Below, piece after piece: positions 54,291-63,228 of a stretch of 64,000 bases of DNA (position 1 is its first letter; every line of letters begins with the position of its first letter). Position numbers and translations under genes: made by a program. The notes below the pieces were generated by a model. The model worked only from the letters and a program-made list of their open reading frames with translations, searched no databases and was not told the DNA's origin. The DNA is from Bacteroidetes bacterium GWF2_41_31 (GTDB lineage Bacteria > Bacteroidota > Bacteroidia > Bacteroidales > F082), in the NCBI GenBank assembly GCA_001769215.1, contig MEOL01000050.1, positions 186,001 through 250,000 on the forward strand. Reading direction: 5' to 3'.

Positions 54291-56402
54291 TTATTTCAAT
54301 CCCCTGTTTTTAAGCAATGGCTCCACCGATGGATTTTTCCCCCTGAAGTCACGGTACAACTGCTCGTGATCAGAAGTACCGCTTTTTTCCAGGATGTTCT
54401 TCCTGAAACTGGTGGCGGTAGTTTTGTCGAACAATCCGTTTTCGCGGAAAGCTTCGTAAGCATCATGATCCAGTACAGCCGACCACAAATAGCTATAGTA
54501 TCCGGCTTCGTAACCTCCCACGATGTGTGTAAAATAGGTGCTGTGGTAGCGAGGCTCTATTTGTTCCAACAAACCGAGTTGACTAAAGTAATTCAACTCA
54601 AATTGGTTAATATCAATTGCTCCCGTATCCGAAAGCACATGATATGACATGTCGAGCAATGAAGCGGCCAGAAACTCCATGTTGTTGAATCCGGTGTTGA
54701 AGTATCTGCTGTTGTTGATTTTATCAATCAATTCATCTGGTATAGGTGCTCCTGTTTCATAATGTACCGCATACATTTTCAGTACTTCTCGCTCGGTAGC
54801 CCAATGTTCCAGAATTTGTGATGGCAATTCAACAAAATCGGTAGGGATAAAGGTTACGGGATAGGTGTTTTTTGCGAAAAGGCCATCCAGGGCATGTCCC
54901 AACTCATGAAACAGGGTTTCAACTTCGTCGAAATTAATTAATGAAGGCATGCTTGCCGAAGGGCGGGTAAAATTATAGACCACGGTAACTACAGGATGTA
55001 TCTCTTCGCCATCAGGCAATACCTGATGCACACGGTATTCACCTTGCCAGGCTCCGCCTTGTTTGCTTTCGCGTGGGAAAAAGTCCATGTACATGACTCC
55101 AAGGGCACTTCCATCCTGATCGTTGACTTCGTAAGCCTGTGCATCAGGATGCGGAAGCGGAATGTTTGAAATGGGTTTGAAGGTGATTCCGTAAAGTTTG
55201 TTGATCACCATAAAGGCTCCGTCGCGAACATTTTCGAGTTTGAAGTAAGGGCGCAACTCGCTGTCGTCCAGGTTGTAGTTTTGCTTACGCAATTTCTCGG
55301 CATAGTACCACCAATCCCAACTTTGCAGTTTAAAATCATCCCCCTCATCGTCGATGATTTGCTGCATTTGGGTAGCTTCGCGCCGGGCAACAACCAGGGT
55401 AGAATCCCAAACCTGGTTTAATAAATTTAACACGTTTTCAGGATTTTTAGCCATCCGTTCTTCCAGCACATAAGCCGCGTAGTTTGGATAACCCAGCAGG
55501 TGCGCCTTCTGAATACGCAGGTTGATGATGTCGGAAAACAGTTTTTTATTATCGAGTTTGTCGTTGTTATTGCCCCGGTTTAAGTATGCTTTGTATAGTT
55601 TTTCACGCAGATCGCGGTTTTGGGCGTATTGCAAAAAAGGAACCATGCTCGGTTTATGGACTGTAAACATCCACTTTCCGGTCATACCGGCCTCATCGGC
55701 AGTCTGGGCAGCCATGCCGATGACGGATTCGGGCAATCCTGCCAGATCATCTTTATTATCGATCACCAATTGAAAAGCATTGTTTTCGTCCAATACATGC
55801 TGTTCAAATTTCAAAGCCATCATCGACAGTTTTTTATTGATTTCAATCAACTTTTGTTGCTGTTCACTATCGAGATTTGCTCCACTGCGCACGAAATCCC
55901 GATAAACATTTTCAAGCAAATAGGCTTGTTCACCGGAAAGCGAATCATGTTCACGGTTTTCATAAACGGCTTTTACCCTGGCGAAAAGTTTTGGGTTCAG
56001 GCTGATGTTGTCGGCATGTTCTGATAGCAAGGGAGAAATTTCTTCAGCAATCTTTTGAATTTCAACATTGGTATTGGCACTCATCTGACCAGAGAAAACG
56101 GAGGATACACTGCGAAGCAATTCCCCGCTATAAGCCATGTCTGCCAGGGTGTTTTCGAAAGTAGGCGGTTCCGTTTGATTGATAATGGCCTCTATTTCGG
56201 CATTATGAAGTGCCATAGCATCGATAAACGCAGGCATATAATTTTCAGTCGTAATGCTCTCGAAAGGAGGTACCTGATAGGTTGTGGTAAACTTCTCAAG
56301 TAACGGATTTTCCCCTGAAGACTGATCTTTTTTCTTGTTTTGGTCGCATGAACTCAATGTCATCATCATGGTAATGGTAAGTAAATAATAAAATTTTAAC
56401 AT
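54291..56402 (-). CDS. dcp: M3-family peptidyl-dipeptidase, lipoprotein
   Basis: 703 residues from the Met of MLKFYYLLTITMMM; the frame extends 8 codons up. A lipoprotein signal ends in LSSC, so the enzyme is anchored in the envelope. The zinc site is ETLFHELGHALDGLFA (HExxH), with ATEREVLKMY downstream providing the third ligand region, and the ending HYETGAPIP...IVGGYEAGYYSYLWS is typical of M3A peptidyl-dipeptidases (Dcp/OpdA/thimet family). It removes dipeptides from C-termini of peptides. Confidence 0.93.
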   Translation of the reverse strand: MLKFYYLLTITMMMTLSSCDQNKKKDQSSGENPLLEKFTTTYQVPPFESITTENYMPAFIDAMALHNAEIEAIINQTEPPTFENTLADMAYSGELLRSVSSVFSGQMSANTNVEIQKIAEEISPLLSEHADNISLNPKLFARVKAVYENREHDSLSGEQAYLLENVYRDFVRSGANLDSEQQQKLIEINKKLSMMALKFEQHVLDENNAFQLVIDNKDDLAGLPESVIGMAAQTADEAGMTGKWMFTVHKPSMVPFLQYAQNRDLREKLYKAYLNRGNNNDKLDNKKLFSDIINLRIQKAHLLGYPNYAAYVLEERMAKNPENVLNLLNQVWDSTLVVARREATQMQQIIDDEGDDFKLQSWDWWYYAEKLRKQNYNLDDSELRPYFKLENVRDGAFMVINKLYGITFKPISNIPLPHPDAQAYEVNDQDGSALGVMYMDFFPRESKQGGAWQGEYRVHQVLPDGEEIHPVVTVVYNFTRPSASMPSLINFDEVETLFHELGHALDGLFAKNTYPVTFIPTDFVELPSQILEHWATEREVLKMYAVHYETGAPIPDELIDKINNSRYFNTGFNNMEFLAASLLDMSYHVLSDTGAIDINQFELNYFSQLGLLEQIEPRYHSTYFTHIVGGYEAGYYSYLWSAVLDHDAYEAFRENGLFDKTTATSFRKNILEKSGTSDHEQLYRDFRGKNPSVEPLLKNRGLK

Positions 56403-56954
56403 AGGTTTGAATTTTAATTGAAGCATGCAAAGGTATTAAGATTTGGGTTGCAACTGATTGCTTTTGCATAGATTGGGGCAATAATAGTCTTACAATTCTG
56501 ACAGGATTCAAAACCTTGTCAGGATTGTAGTTTCACTTCGAATCCGCTATCGACCAACTGGTTTACCAGCAATACGACTTAACTCCGGAGAAGATTGCCA
56601 TTATTGAGGAGTCGGTAAAATAGCAACATAACCCTATCAGGGTTCAAAACCCTGAGAGGGTTGTTGAAGAACTTTGCCGAACTCTGATTATTAATCATTT
56701 TAACTTGTTTTTGATCAGTTGTAACACTACCTTTGATGGGTTTTCTGAGCAGCATCCGATGTACGATTGCAGGATGCTGGCTGTATGCAATTGGTAATAG
56801 AGTTTTCAATAAATGATGGGTGCTTCTTATCGGTTATTGTGGCTGGCCAAAACAAAACCCTGGTGGTTTTCAATTCTCCTGTGGCAAAATTTCCTCTTGA
56901 TATTCCTTCCCATTAATTCTGGCTTGAAAAGATTTTCAAAAAACACTTCACATC
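56403..56954. repeat. Intergenic region with palindromes and a coding fragment
   Basis: Two members of a palindromic family, tgacaggattcaaaacctt at about 56498 and cagggttcaaaaccctg at 56637-56653, lie on either side of the 75-bp fragment at 56549-56623. No gene is seen. Confidence 0.6.
56549..56623 (+). pseudogene. Methylase-type C-terminal fragment, copy 1
   Basis: The 25 codons encode IDQLVYQQYDLTPEKIAI-IEESVK and a stop, with no start or upstream frame. The motif IDxLVYxLYxLTxEEIxIxE is the usual C-terminus of many type IIG and other restriction-methylase proteins. Two more copies lie at 58292-58366 and 58812-58886; they differ mainly at silent sites. Confidence 0.65.
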
Positions 56955-58148
56955 ATGAAAACTAAAGGTATTTTAATTGTAGCAATGCTACTGCTTGTAT
57001 GGTCCTGTAAGAAAAATAATCCTGCAGACCATACCGACTACACCCAACAGTTGCAGTATGCCCTCGACACAACGTGGGCATCGTTTGTCAGTCAGGTGCC
57101 TCAGGCAAGTGGCGGGCTGGGTGTTTACATTGTCTGTCCCCAGGGCAGCTATTTTGTCTCGAAAAACCTTGATGAAGGAGCCGGTCCCGATGCGCACTTC
57201 AGGGCCGCCAGCCTGACAAAGACCTTAACAGCAACAGCCATTATGCTGCTCGATCAGGACGGTAAATTGCGAATTGACGATACCATCAGCCATCTGATGC
57301 CCGGCACTTCGCAGCCCTATCTGCCCGATGACAGTTGTTACCAGATTCCTTACAAAGACCTGATTACCATCAGGCAACTCCTTGACCATCGGGCCAATGT
57401 TTTCGATCAGGTTAACTCAGTCGTTCCGGCAACAGTTGATGCCTGGTATGCCGGTCAGGTCTATAGTTTGGCAGTAATTACTCAGGTTGACCGCTATCAC
57501 CAGTTTTCGCTTGATGAACTTGGCTACCTGATTTCGCATCACCAGCTTACCTATGGCCCTCCCGGAACCGAATACCACTACAGCAATGGAAATTATACCC
57601 TCTTGGCCAAGATTATAGAAAGGGTTAGCGGAAAAAGCTGCCAGGACTTTATTCACGACGAGATACTGACGAAGAACGATCTGAGCGAGACTTACATCCC
57701 CTACCTGGGAACAGACACAACGCTTGCCGCACCCTTCCTGCATGGGTACTTGTATTTAAATGATTTCAATATTGATGTTACCAACTTCAATATGTCGTGG
57801 GCCATGGGAGAAGGCAATATGGTGAGCAACTTCAGGGATTTGGCCGAATTTTTTAGCCGGCTGATCTCGGGCAAATCAGGACTAAATATGCAGCAGGTGT
57901 CAAGGATGACCGAATGTCCGATATCCAATGAATCATACGGTCTTGGTATTGAATATTTTGAGGGTCTCGGCTATGGTCATACCGGAAGCCATTTAGGTTA
58001 CCTTACCATAGCCGCTTACGACCCTGAGACTGATTGGATGGTTGTTTCAGAAAGCACATTGTATCCCAATGATCATACACTGAATATGGCTGAAGCAAAA
58101 GCCATTATGGCCATGCTCCACAAAATGAAGCAAACCGTAGGCTACTAA
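56955..58148 (+). CDS. Serine hydrolase, class C beta-lactamase family, lipoprotein
   Basis: 397 residues. The signal ends in VWSCKK, a lipobox with Cys18. The active-site motifs of the beta-lactamase/DD-peptidase family are present: AASLTKT (Ser86-x-x-Lys89), the YHYSNGNY box (YxN) and GYGHTGSHLGY (HTG in place of KTG). Such envelope proteins include D-alanyl carboxypeptidases, esterases and beta-lactamases; HTG is typical of the esterase/peptidase branch rather than true AmpC. Antibiotic resistance should not be assumed. Confidence 0.88.
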   Translation: MKTKGILIVAMLLLVWSCKKNNPADHTDYTQQLQYALDTTWASFVSQVPQASGGLGVYIVCPQGSYFVSKNLDEGAGPDAHFRAASLTKTLTATAIMLLDQDGKLRIDDTISHLMPGTSQPYLPDDSCYQIPYKDLITIRQLLDHRANVFDQVNSVVPATVDAWYAGQVYSLAVITQVDRYHQFSLDELGYLISHHQLTYGPPGTEYHYSNGNYTLLAKIIERVSGKSCQDFIHDEILTKNDLSETYIPYLGTDTTLAAPFLHGYLYLNDFNIDVTNFNMSWAMGEGNMVSNFRDLAEFFSRLISGKSGLNMQQVSRMTECPISNESYGLGIEYFEGLGYGHTGSHLGYLTIAAYDPETDWMVVSESTLYPNDHTLNMAEAKAIMAMLHKMKQTVGY

Positions 58149-58291
58149 AACATCAGTTATTGTGTGTTTCAGGCCTTTCCATCCTGGTTAAAATCAGGAT
58201 TAGTTAACTATTTCCTAAGCTGCTATAGAATTGTAGTTTATCGATAGCGCAAAACATAATGACAGACTTACCACCCCCCCCTCGAATCCAA

Positions 58292-58366
58292 ATCGACCAA
58301 CTGGTTTACCAGTTTTATGGTTTAACTCCTGAGGATATTGCCATTATTGAGGAGTCGGTGAAATAA
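58292..58366 (+). pseudogene. Methylase-type C-terminal fragment, copy 2
   Basis: Encodes IDQLVYQFYGLTPEDI-AIIEESVK and a stop without an upstream gene. It is preceded by a run of C and the shared words aatccaaatcgaccaactgg. It belongs to the same set as 56549-56623 and 58812-58886. Confidence 0.65.
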
Positions 58367-58439
58367 GAAATAATATCCTTCACAGGCTTTGTTCCGAAGA
58401 AAAATGCTGCCATCATTAAATCCGTACCAAACCAAAAAA

Positions 58440-58755
58440 CAATACCCTGTCATTTCGAGACCCAACTCCCCCGGAAAAGGGGGCGCACATAGTATGATGA
58501 CAAAACCAAAAGCACCGACCTGTCATATCGAAATCCGCTTTTTGCGGATGAGACCTGCCTACCGGCAGGTAGTTATCCCCCAGGAATTGATAACCTCCAT
58601 TTTTGCACCAACCTAATATACAGTATTTTACCAAAAGTTGTCATTGGTACCGCAGGGAGACCTACCTGCCGTAGGCAGGATTCCCCCAGGAAAGGAGATG
58701 CTCTTGTGTCCGGGAGATTTCTCTCCGCCTAAGGCGGGTCGAAATGACAACCATG
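58440..58755. repeat. Cluster of REP-like palindromes
   Basis: Two intergenic repeats of a Bacteroidetes type: ctgtcatatcgaaatccgc with the hairpin ccgctttttgcgg and cctgcctaccggcaggtag near 58528-58572, and inverted on the other strand cctgccgtaggcagg, ccgcctaaggcgg and tcgaaatgac near 58662-58750. The core cggcaggtagg recurs at 60.4 and 62.5 kb. Confidence 0.75.
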
Positions 58756-58811
58756 TGTTTTGGGGATTTGACTTTGCCTAACTCAAGTTTGTCTCCACTT
58801 TCCAATCCCAA

Positions 58812-58886
58812 ATCGACCAACTGGTTTACCAGCTATACGAACTTACCCCCGAGGAGATTGCCATTATTGAAAGCGTAGTAAAGTAA
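58812..58886 (+). pseudogene. Methylase-type C-terminal fragment, copy 3
   Basis: Encodes IDQLVYQLYELTPEEI-AIIESVVK and a stop. Preceded by aatcccaaatcgaccaactg, as in copy 2. Being closest to the family consensus, it may be nearest to the source gene. Confidence 0.65.
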
Positions 58887-59166
58887 AATCACACAATACC
58901 ACAAACGAATAAAAAGAGTCAAAACCACCGAACGACACATTTGGTATATAAATTATCAAAAACAGACTAACTTTCAGTCAAATTGATTCAAATCTATAAG
59001 GTTTCAATTTAGTAATTACATAATCCTGCGAAGAATAAAATCTATATTAATTCCCTAACAAACCATACCCTTTTACCTTACCTTTGAGCAAATTAATGGG
59101 AGATAGCCCAATACCGAAAAAGTAGACTTAAATCCATGAAAATGTAATTGCTTGTTCATTAGCCAA
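58887..59166. other. Intergenic region, nothing seen
   Basis: About 280 bp of AT-rich DNA before the DUF5131 gene; no gene, repeat or clear promoter. Confidence 0.4.
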
Positions 59167-59892
59167 ATGAAATCCACCAAAATAGAATGGACTGAAACCA
59201 CCTGGAACCCCACTACCGGCTGTACCAAGATATCTGCCGGATGTAAGCATTGTTATGCCGAGCGAATGTCGAGGCGGTTGCAATTGATGGGGGTTGAGAA
59301 GTACCAGGATGGTTTTGCTTTACGTACGCATCCTGAGGTGCTGAGAGAACCTTACTCATGGAGGACTCCCCGGACGATTTTCGTAAATTCCATGAGCGAT
59401 TTGTTCCACGAAGACATGCCCTTCGATTTTATCAGGCAAGTGTTTAAGGTAATGAACGAAAACCCAATGCATACATTTCAGTTGCTCACTAAACGGGCTG
59501 AAATCTTACTGGAGTATTCCGACAGACTGCCATGGGCTAAAAACATTTGGATGGGTGTTACCGTTGAAAACCAGGATTATGTTTCGAGGATTGATTTTTT
59601 GCGTGAGACCGGTGCTCACGTAAAATTTCTGTCGATAGAACCTTTAATTGGAAGGATTGAAAACCTAAATCTCAACAGCATTGATTGGGTGATCGTGGGT
59701 GGTGAATCCGGTCCGGGAGCACGGCCAATACTTAAAAACTGGGTAATGGACATAAAAGATCAGTGTATTCTTCAGGATACTCCTTTCTTCTTCAAACAAT
59801 GGGGTGGAACCAACAAAAAGAAAACCGGACGCTTACTGGAAGGCCAAACCTGGGACGAGATGCCGGAACGTGAAGAAGTTGTGTTGAGTTAG
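59167..59892 (+). CDS. DUF5131 (phage Gp37/Gp68) family protein
   Basis: 241 residues from the Met of MKSTKIEWTETTWNPTTG; a few codons more are open upstream. The family start with Cys19, Cys26 and Cys29 (GCTKISAGCKHCYAERM) resembles a radical-SAM-like iron-sulfur ligand set. IFVNSMSDLFHEDMPFDFI, FQLLTKRAE, NIWMGVTVEN, KFLSIEPLIG and DWVIVGGESGPGARP are all family marks. Members occur in phages and near three-Cys-motif partner genes of unknown function; no such partner is next to it here. Confidence 0.9.
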   Translation: MKSTKIEWTETTWNPTTGCTKISAGCKHCYAERMSRRLQLMGVEKYQDGFALRTHPEVLREPYSWRTPRTIFVNSMSDLFHEDMPFDFIRQVFKVMNENPMHTFQLLTKRAEILLEYSDRLPWAKNIWMGVTVENQDYVSRIDFLRETGAHVKFLSIEPLIGRIENLNLNSIDWVIVGGESGPGARPILKNWVMDIKDQCILQDTPFFFKQWGGTNKKKTGRLLEGQTWDEMPEREEVVLS

Positions 59893-60302
59893 TGAACTAT
59901 TAACAAACCAATCTGGTGAAATGTTTGCCGTTGAAAAAGGATAAAATACGTTATCCAGAAATCTTTCTTCTTGTTGCTTTTCCAGCCTGCCTGGTTTTCT
60001 TCACCGGGCTTTGATTTTAATCGCCAGCTATTTTAAGGTCAGAATGCTTATCAGCCTCCCAAAACCTTTCTATATCATCACCATGTAAAAAACGGGTTAA
60101 ACATAAAGATGGTATAGCGAAGGTATAGTGAAGGTCACAGAATGCTAATCCTGTTACACCACAAGATTCTTTGTAGTCTGAATCCATTTTTACAGGCACT
60201 GAAACGGAAACAATTCATTTGGTTATAGTGGATGGGAAATGGAAAAATGACGGGTTGGCAATATGCGTAGGCCGGGATTTCGAAGCTACAACTTATCAAA
60301 CC
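59893..60302. other. Intergenic region, decayed sequence
   Basis: About 410 bp without a convincing gene. A 33-bp word (ttcttgttgcttttccagcc and onward to ctggttttc) at 59967-60000 recurs near 62836-62868. A short minus-strand frame at 60017-60199 looks like protein remnants, but I cannot assign it. Confidence 0.4.
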
Positions 60303-60485
60303 GTTACAACGGGCATGCATATGCTTTGTGGCGGACTTTGAAAGACAAATCTTTCTGCCCACGACGGTTTATATTTCATGCCTCCTGCCTCCGTTCCTAC
60401 GGTAGGTAAACCGGCAGACAAGTGGAACTAAAATACTCATTTTCATAACGTAACCCGCCATAAAGTATATGCATGCTTGTTGGGC
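60303..60485 (-). repeat. attC-like palindromic site 1, with a REP insertion
   Basis: 60313-60334 pairs with 60455-60476 at 20 of 22 positions, and the remaining two can form G-U pairs. The outer end reads GTTGGGC at 60479-60485 (GTTRRRY core, or GCCCAAC on the other strand); the other end is gttacaac. Compared with site 2, an extra block of about 45 bp in the loop (near 60379-60424) holds the palindrome cctacggtagg of the REP-like family, so a REP element has inserted. The layout is that of integron cassette recombination sites. Confidence 0.55.
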
Positions 60486-60498
60486 GCTGCTTTTATAT

Positions 60499-61053
60499 TT
60501 ATTTTAACTCGTCTTTTAATAATCTAAATATTTTGAATCCTACAAAATCTTCCTTTTTAGGATATTCATTCCTATAATAACAGTTCCAATAACTAATCAC
60601 CCTATTTTCTGTAGTTTCTGCAAATTCAGGGTTCTCAATGATAACTTTAGTCAACTTATTGATATTATTTTCGTTGAGATTATTTAATATTAGCTGATCA
60701 AGTTCTAATACATATTCGCCAATTAACTGAAAAATGAAGGGGGAAGTCCATTCATTATCAGATTTAAGTATGTTCATCAGACACTTTTCTCTTATAAATC
60801 CGTTGTGGTGTCGTGTTAAAATACAATTTAAAATATCATTTTGTATTTTATTCAGACCTTTTGAATCAAACAATCGTTGTGATTCATAATATACGCGATA
60901 AGGTATTGCTAATTTTTCTTTGTTAAGATAGACTTGAAATGATCCAGAACTGTCCAATTCAGATTTAAAATCAACTGTGTTAATCATTGATGTTATTTCT
61001 GTTCTCAGTTCAGATGGGAAAGCCTGGTACAAAACGCTAAAATTCATTTTCAT
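60499..61053 (-). CDS. Cassette-like gene of unknown function (1)
   Basis: 184 residues, soluble, with charged helices (KLAIPYRVYYESQRLFDSKG, ILNCILTRHHNGFIREKCLM, SDNEWTSPFIFQLIGEYVLE). Its length, AT-rich composition and tight fit between two attC-like sites (13 bp on one side, 35 on the other) suggest a single-gene cassette. The RHHNGFIREK segment and the ENRVISYWNCYYRNE ending look like conserved protein, but I recognise no family. Confidence 0.65.
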   Translation of the reverse strand: MKMNFSVLYQAFPSELRTEITSMINTVDFKSELDSSGSFQVYLNKEKLAIPYRVYYESQRLFDSKGLNKIQNDILNCILTRHHNGFIREKCLMNILKSDNEWTSPFIFQLIGEYVLELDQLILNNLNENNINKLTKVIIENPEFAETTENRVISYWNCYYRNEYPKKEDFVGFKIFRLLKDELK

Positions 61054-61088
61054 ATTATCACAATTACTTGTCTGTGCTATCTTTTACA

Positions 61089-61227
61089 GTTGCCCCCAAC
61101 GGGCATGCATATGCTTTGTGGCGGACTTCAAATGGCAAATCTTTCTGTCCACACAGATTTACATTTGAAACTAAAATACTCATTTTCATAACGTAACCCG
61201 CCATAAAGTATATGCATTGTTACCAGC
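61089..61227 (-). repeat. attC-like palindromic site 2
   Basis: 61105-61124 pairs with 61198-61217, the same long stem as site 1. The ends are gttgcccccaac and gttaccagc. The words aaactaaaatactcattttc, cataacgtaacccg and gacaaatctttctg-like loop sequence are shared with site 1. The terminal gttaccagc mirrors gctggtaac at site 3, and the other end matches the gttgggc family of site 1, as expected for junctions of successive cassettes. Confidence 0.55.
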
Positions 61228-61235
61228 AGGCATTA

Positions 61236-61886
61236 TTATTTTTCGCCCTTTTCTTCTGAGCTCGATTGCTGACTTGAAGAGGTAGTGCTAATTTCATTCG
61301 AGGAATTTGTCGTACTCGAATCCGGTTGATTAGTGATAATAGCCCTTAGACTTTCAGGGATATCTTCAGATCTAAGTGACTTAATAATTCTGTTGTCACT
61401 TTCTGGTTTAACAATACGTTTTTCTTTTTCTTCCATTGTATTTAATTTTAAGTTATTAGAAATAATTTTATAGTTATTTAGGTTCGAGATAGTAAATATT
61501 ACTACCAGAATGATTCCTATTGATATTAAACCAGCAACAATAAAATTGAAAATAGTTGTTGACTTATCGATTTTGTATTTCCCAATTTTCGAATGCTCAA
61601 GAACTTTTTTGTTGTGATTTATTATTTCAGATGAAATTAGAAATGATAAAAAACTTAATAGAATCGAAAAAGCAAAGAATGAAATTGAAACATAATACAC
61701 CCATAGTAATATGCTCATGTTTAAAGGGACAATATCTTTGATGAATGTCAGACTTATAGCCAATGACCCGCCAGCAATGTAAACAGATTGTTTGTCAAAT
61801 AATTCAATATTATATCGGTAATCTTTTTTAAGGGTTTCCAGATATTTTTTCAAGTCTTTTTTTTGTTCTTCTGTCAAGTCAGTCAT
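61236..61886 (-). CDS. Cassette-like membrane protein of unknown function (2)
   Basis: 216 residues. A charged N-terminal helix (EEQKKDLKKYLETLKKDYRY) precedes membrane segments SVYIAGGSLAISLTFIKDIV, ILLWVYYVSISFFAFSILLS and FNFIVAGLISIGIILVVIFT. The C-terminal 60 residues are a cytoplasmic-type tail very rich in Ser, Thr, Gln and Glu. No family is recognised; small three-helix membrane proteins of this shape occur in defence systems and cassettes. It ends 9 bp from attC-like site 2. Confidence 0.65.
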   Translation of the reverse strand: MTDLTEEQKKDLKKYLETLKKDYRYNIELFDKQSVYIAGGSLAISLTFIKDIVPLNMSILLWVYYVSISFFAFSILLSFLSFLISSEIINHNKKVLEHSKIGKYKIDKSTTIFNFIVAGLISIGIILVVIFTISNLNNYKIISNNLKLNTMEEKEKRIVKPESDNRIIKSLRSEDIPESLRAIITNQPDSSTTNSSNEISTTSSSQQSSSEEKGEK

Positions 61887-61937
61887 TTTCTAAAATTTCT
61901 CGTTGGATAATTACTTTCTGGGCTGTCTTTTGTGCTT

Positions 61938-61975
61938 GCTGGTAACATCCACATACCACCAATTGTCGTTATGCC
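61938..61975 (-). repeat. Possible third, short attC-like site
   Basis: gctggtaac at 61938-61946 is the exact inverse of gttaccagc at the end of site 2, so ORF 61236-61886 is bracketed by inverted boundary words. The other end is cgttatgcc (61967-61975), which can pair partly with ggtaac. The internal stem is weak, so this could be a degenerate site or an array end. Confidence 0.35.
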
Positions 61976-62457
61976 TATTATATAACCTTAGTTGTTAACA
62001 TTCATTCTGCTATTCATTTAATCTCATTACCACTATATTATCCATTTTCAGCCGTTTAAAATCAGTTAAATCGGTTTCGGTCTTCTTCTTGTAATTGGAT
62101 CATCGGGTGTTTGGTGGGGTAAATCTAGGAAATTATTTTATCGGTTTGACATTGGGGGTTAAGATATTATGGCGTTTTTTGTAAGGTTTTGTTTTTTCTT
62201 ACAGTATCTTCTTAGTAAGGATTGATCTGATTTGGTTTTGATGAACCTATTGCTGTCCTGATTTTGATTAAAATTTAATCACAACAAAGAAGGAATCGAT
62301 GGCCATCCTGTTAGCTTGTAAGAGGCATGGATTTTTTATGAAAGTAAGGAATGAGGGGGATGATCATCCGGCTATTTTTTTGGACGGACCGGAGGTCAAC
62401 TGAGTTCGGATGTGGGGCCAGATGGTTTTAATGATAAAGTGGCGTAGTTACACTTAT

Positions 62458-62570
62458 CTGCCGATTTACCTACCTCCGGTAGGTGAACCTGCCGATTTAC
62501 CTACCTCCGGTAGGTGAACCTGCCGATTTACCTACCTCCGGTAGGTGAACCTGCCGATTTACCTGCCGAA
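62458..62570. repeat. 31-bp tandem repeat with palindromic core
   Basis: Three and a half copies of a 31-bp unit (ctgccgatttacctacctcc then ggtaggtgaac), each with the palindrome acctacctccggtaggt. The copies are nearly identical, and there is no spacer sequence, so it is not CRISPR. It belongs to the same REP-like family as 58.5 and 60.4 kb, amplified in tandem. Confidence 0.85.
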
Positions 62571-63228
62571 GGCATGGAGGCATGGAGGAACGAAGGCAGG
62601 AGGCATGAAACTACGCCCGGGTGGGGGGTTGGTCGAAGAGCAGGATGGAAGAGGAGTGAACGGGTAGATCAGGTTGTACAGGTACTGACACGGAAAAGGT
62701 AAAAGCTTGTTTGTAACTCCGGTATGGCGGTACAACCTCAATCGGTACGGGTGGCACAATAACTACGGTATGGGTCGTAAAAATTGGAGCGGTATATCGA
62801 TCCATCCAAACAGGGCTTCAATACATCAAAATTATCTTCTTGTTGCTTTACCAGCCTGCCTGGTTTTCGTATTCCACGAAATAAATTTGCTCTCCGTCAG
62901 AACTAAAAATGACCTTTACACATGTAAGTTTTTTAAAATTAATCCTTTAGTCATGAAAATCACTAATAGTGCCCAAACTAATACTTTATCCTATTTGCCT
63001 TATGTTTAATGGCCCCTCATACGGATGATTATATTTATTGATAATGTAACCAGCGAATCTCCACCGAATACAAAGCCTCACAGATTTTGAAGATTTATGG
63101 ACTACTCTCCCGGAAGCAAGTTAATCCGACAAGTAGTAGATACGTAATCGTTTATTGATGAATTTGACTTCGTCAGTGATTTTTTTCAAAGCCATTTTTC
63201 AGTCAAGTAATATTTGACCACATAATTT
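62571..63228. other. Intergenic region, no convincing gene
   Basis: About 650 bp. It includes a second copy of the 33-bp word also found at 59967-60000 (here near 62836-62868). Open frames of 60-100 codons exist on both strands, but they overlap the repeat or are rare-codon translations without protein character. Confidence 0.45.

Noticed and set aside
56955-58148. True AmpC beta-lactamase
   Set aside because: The third motif is HTG instead of KTG, and the protein is a lipoprotein of the broader serine hydrolase family.
62458-62570. CRISPR array
   Set aside because: The units follow each other with no unique spacers, the palindromic core is REP-like, and no cas gene is in the window.
62514-63009. 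Two plus-strand short genes
   Set aside because: One is a translation of the tandem repeat, the other of the 33-bp repeated word and AT-rich DNA; neither shows protein character.
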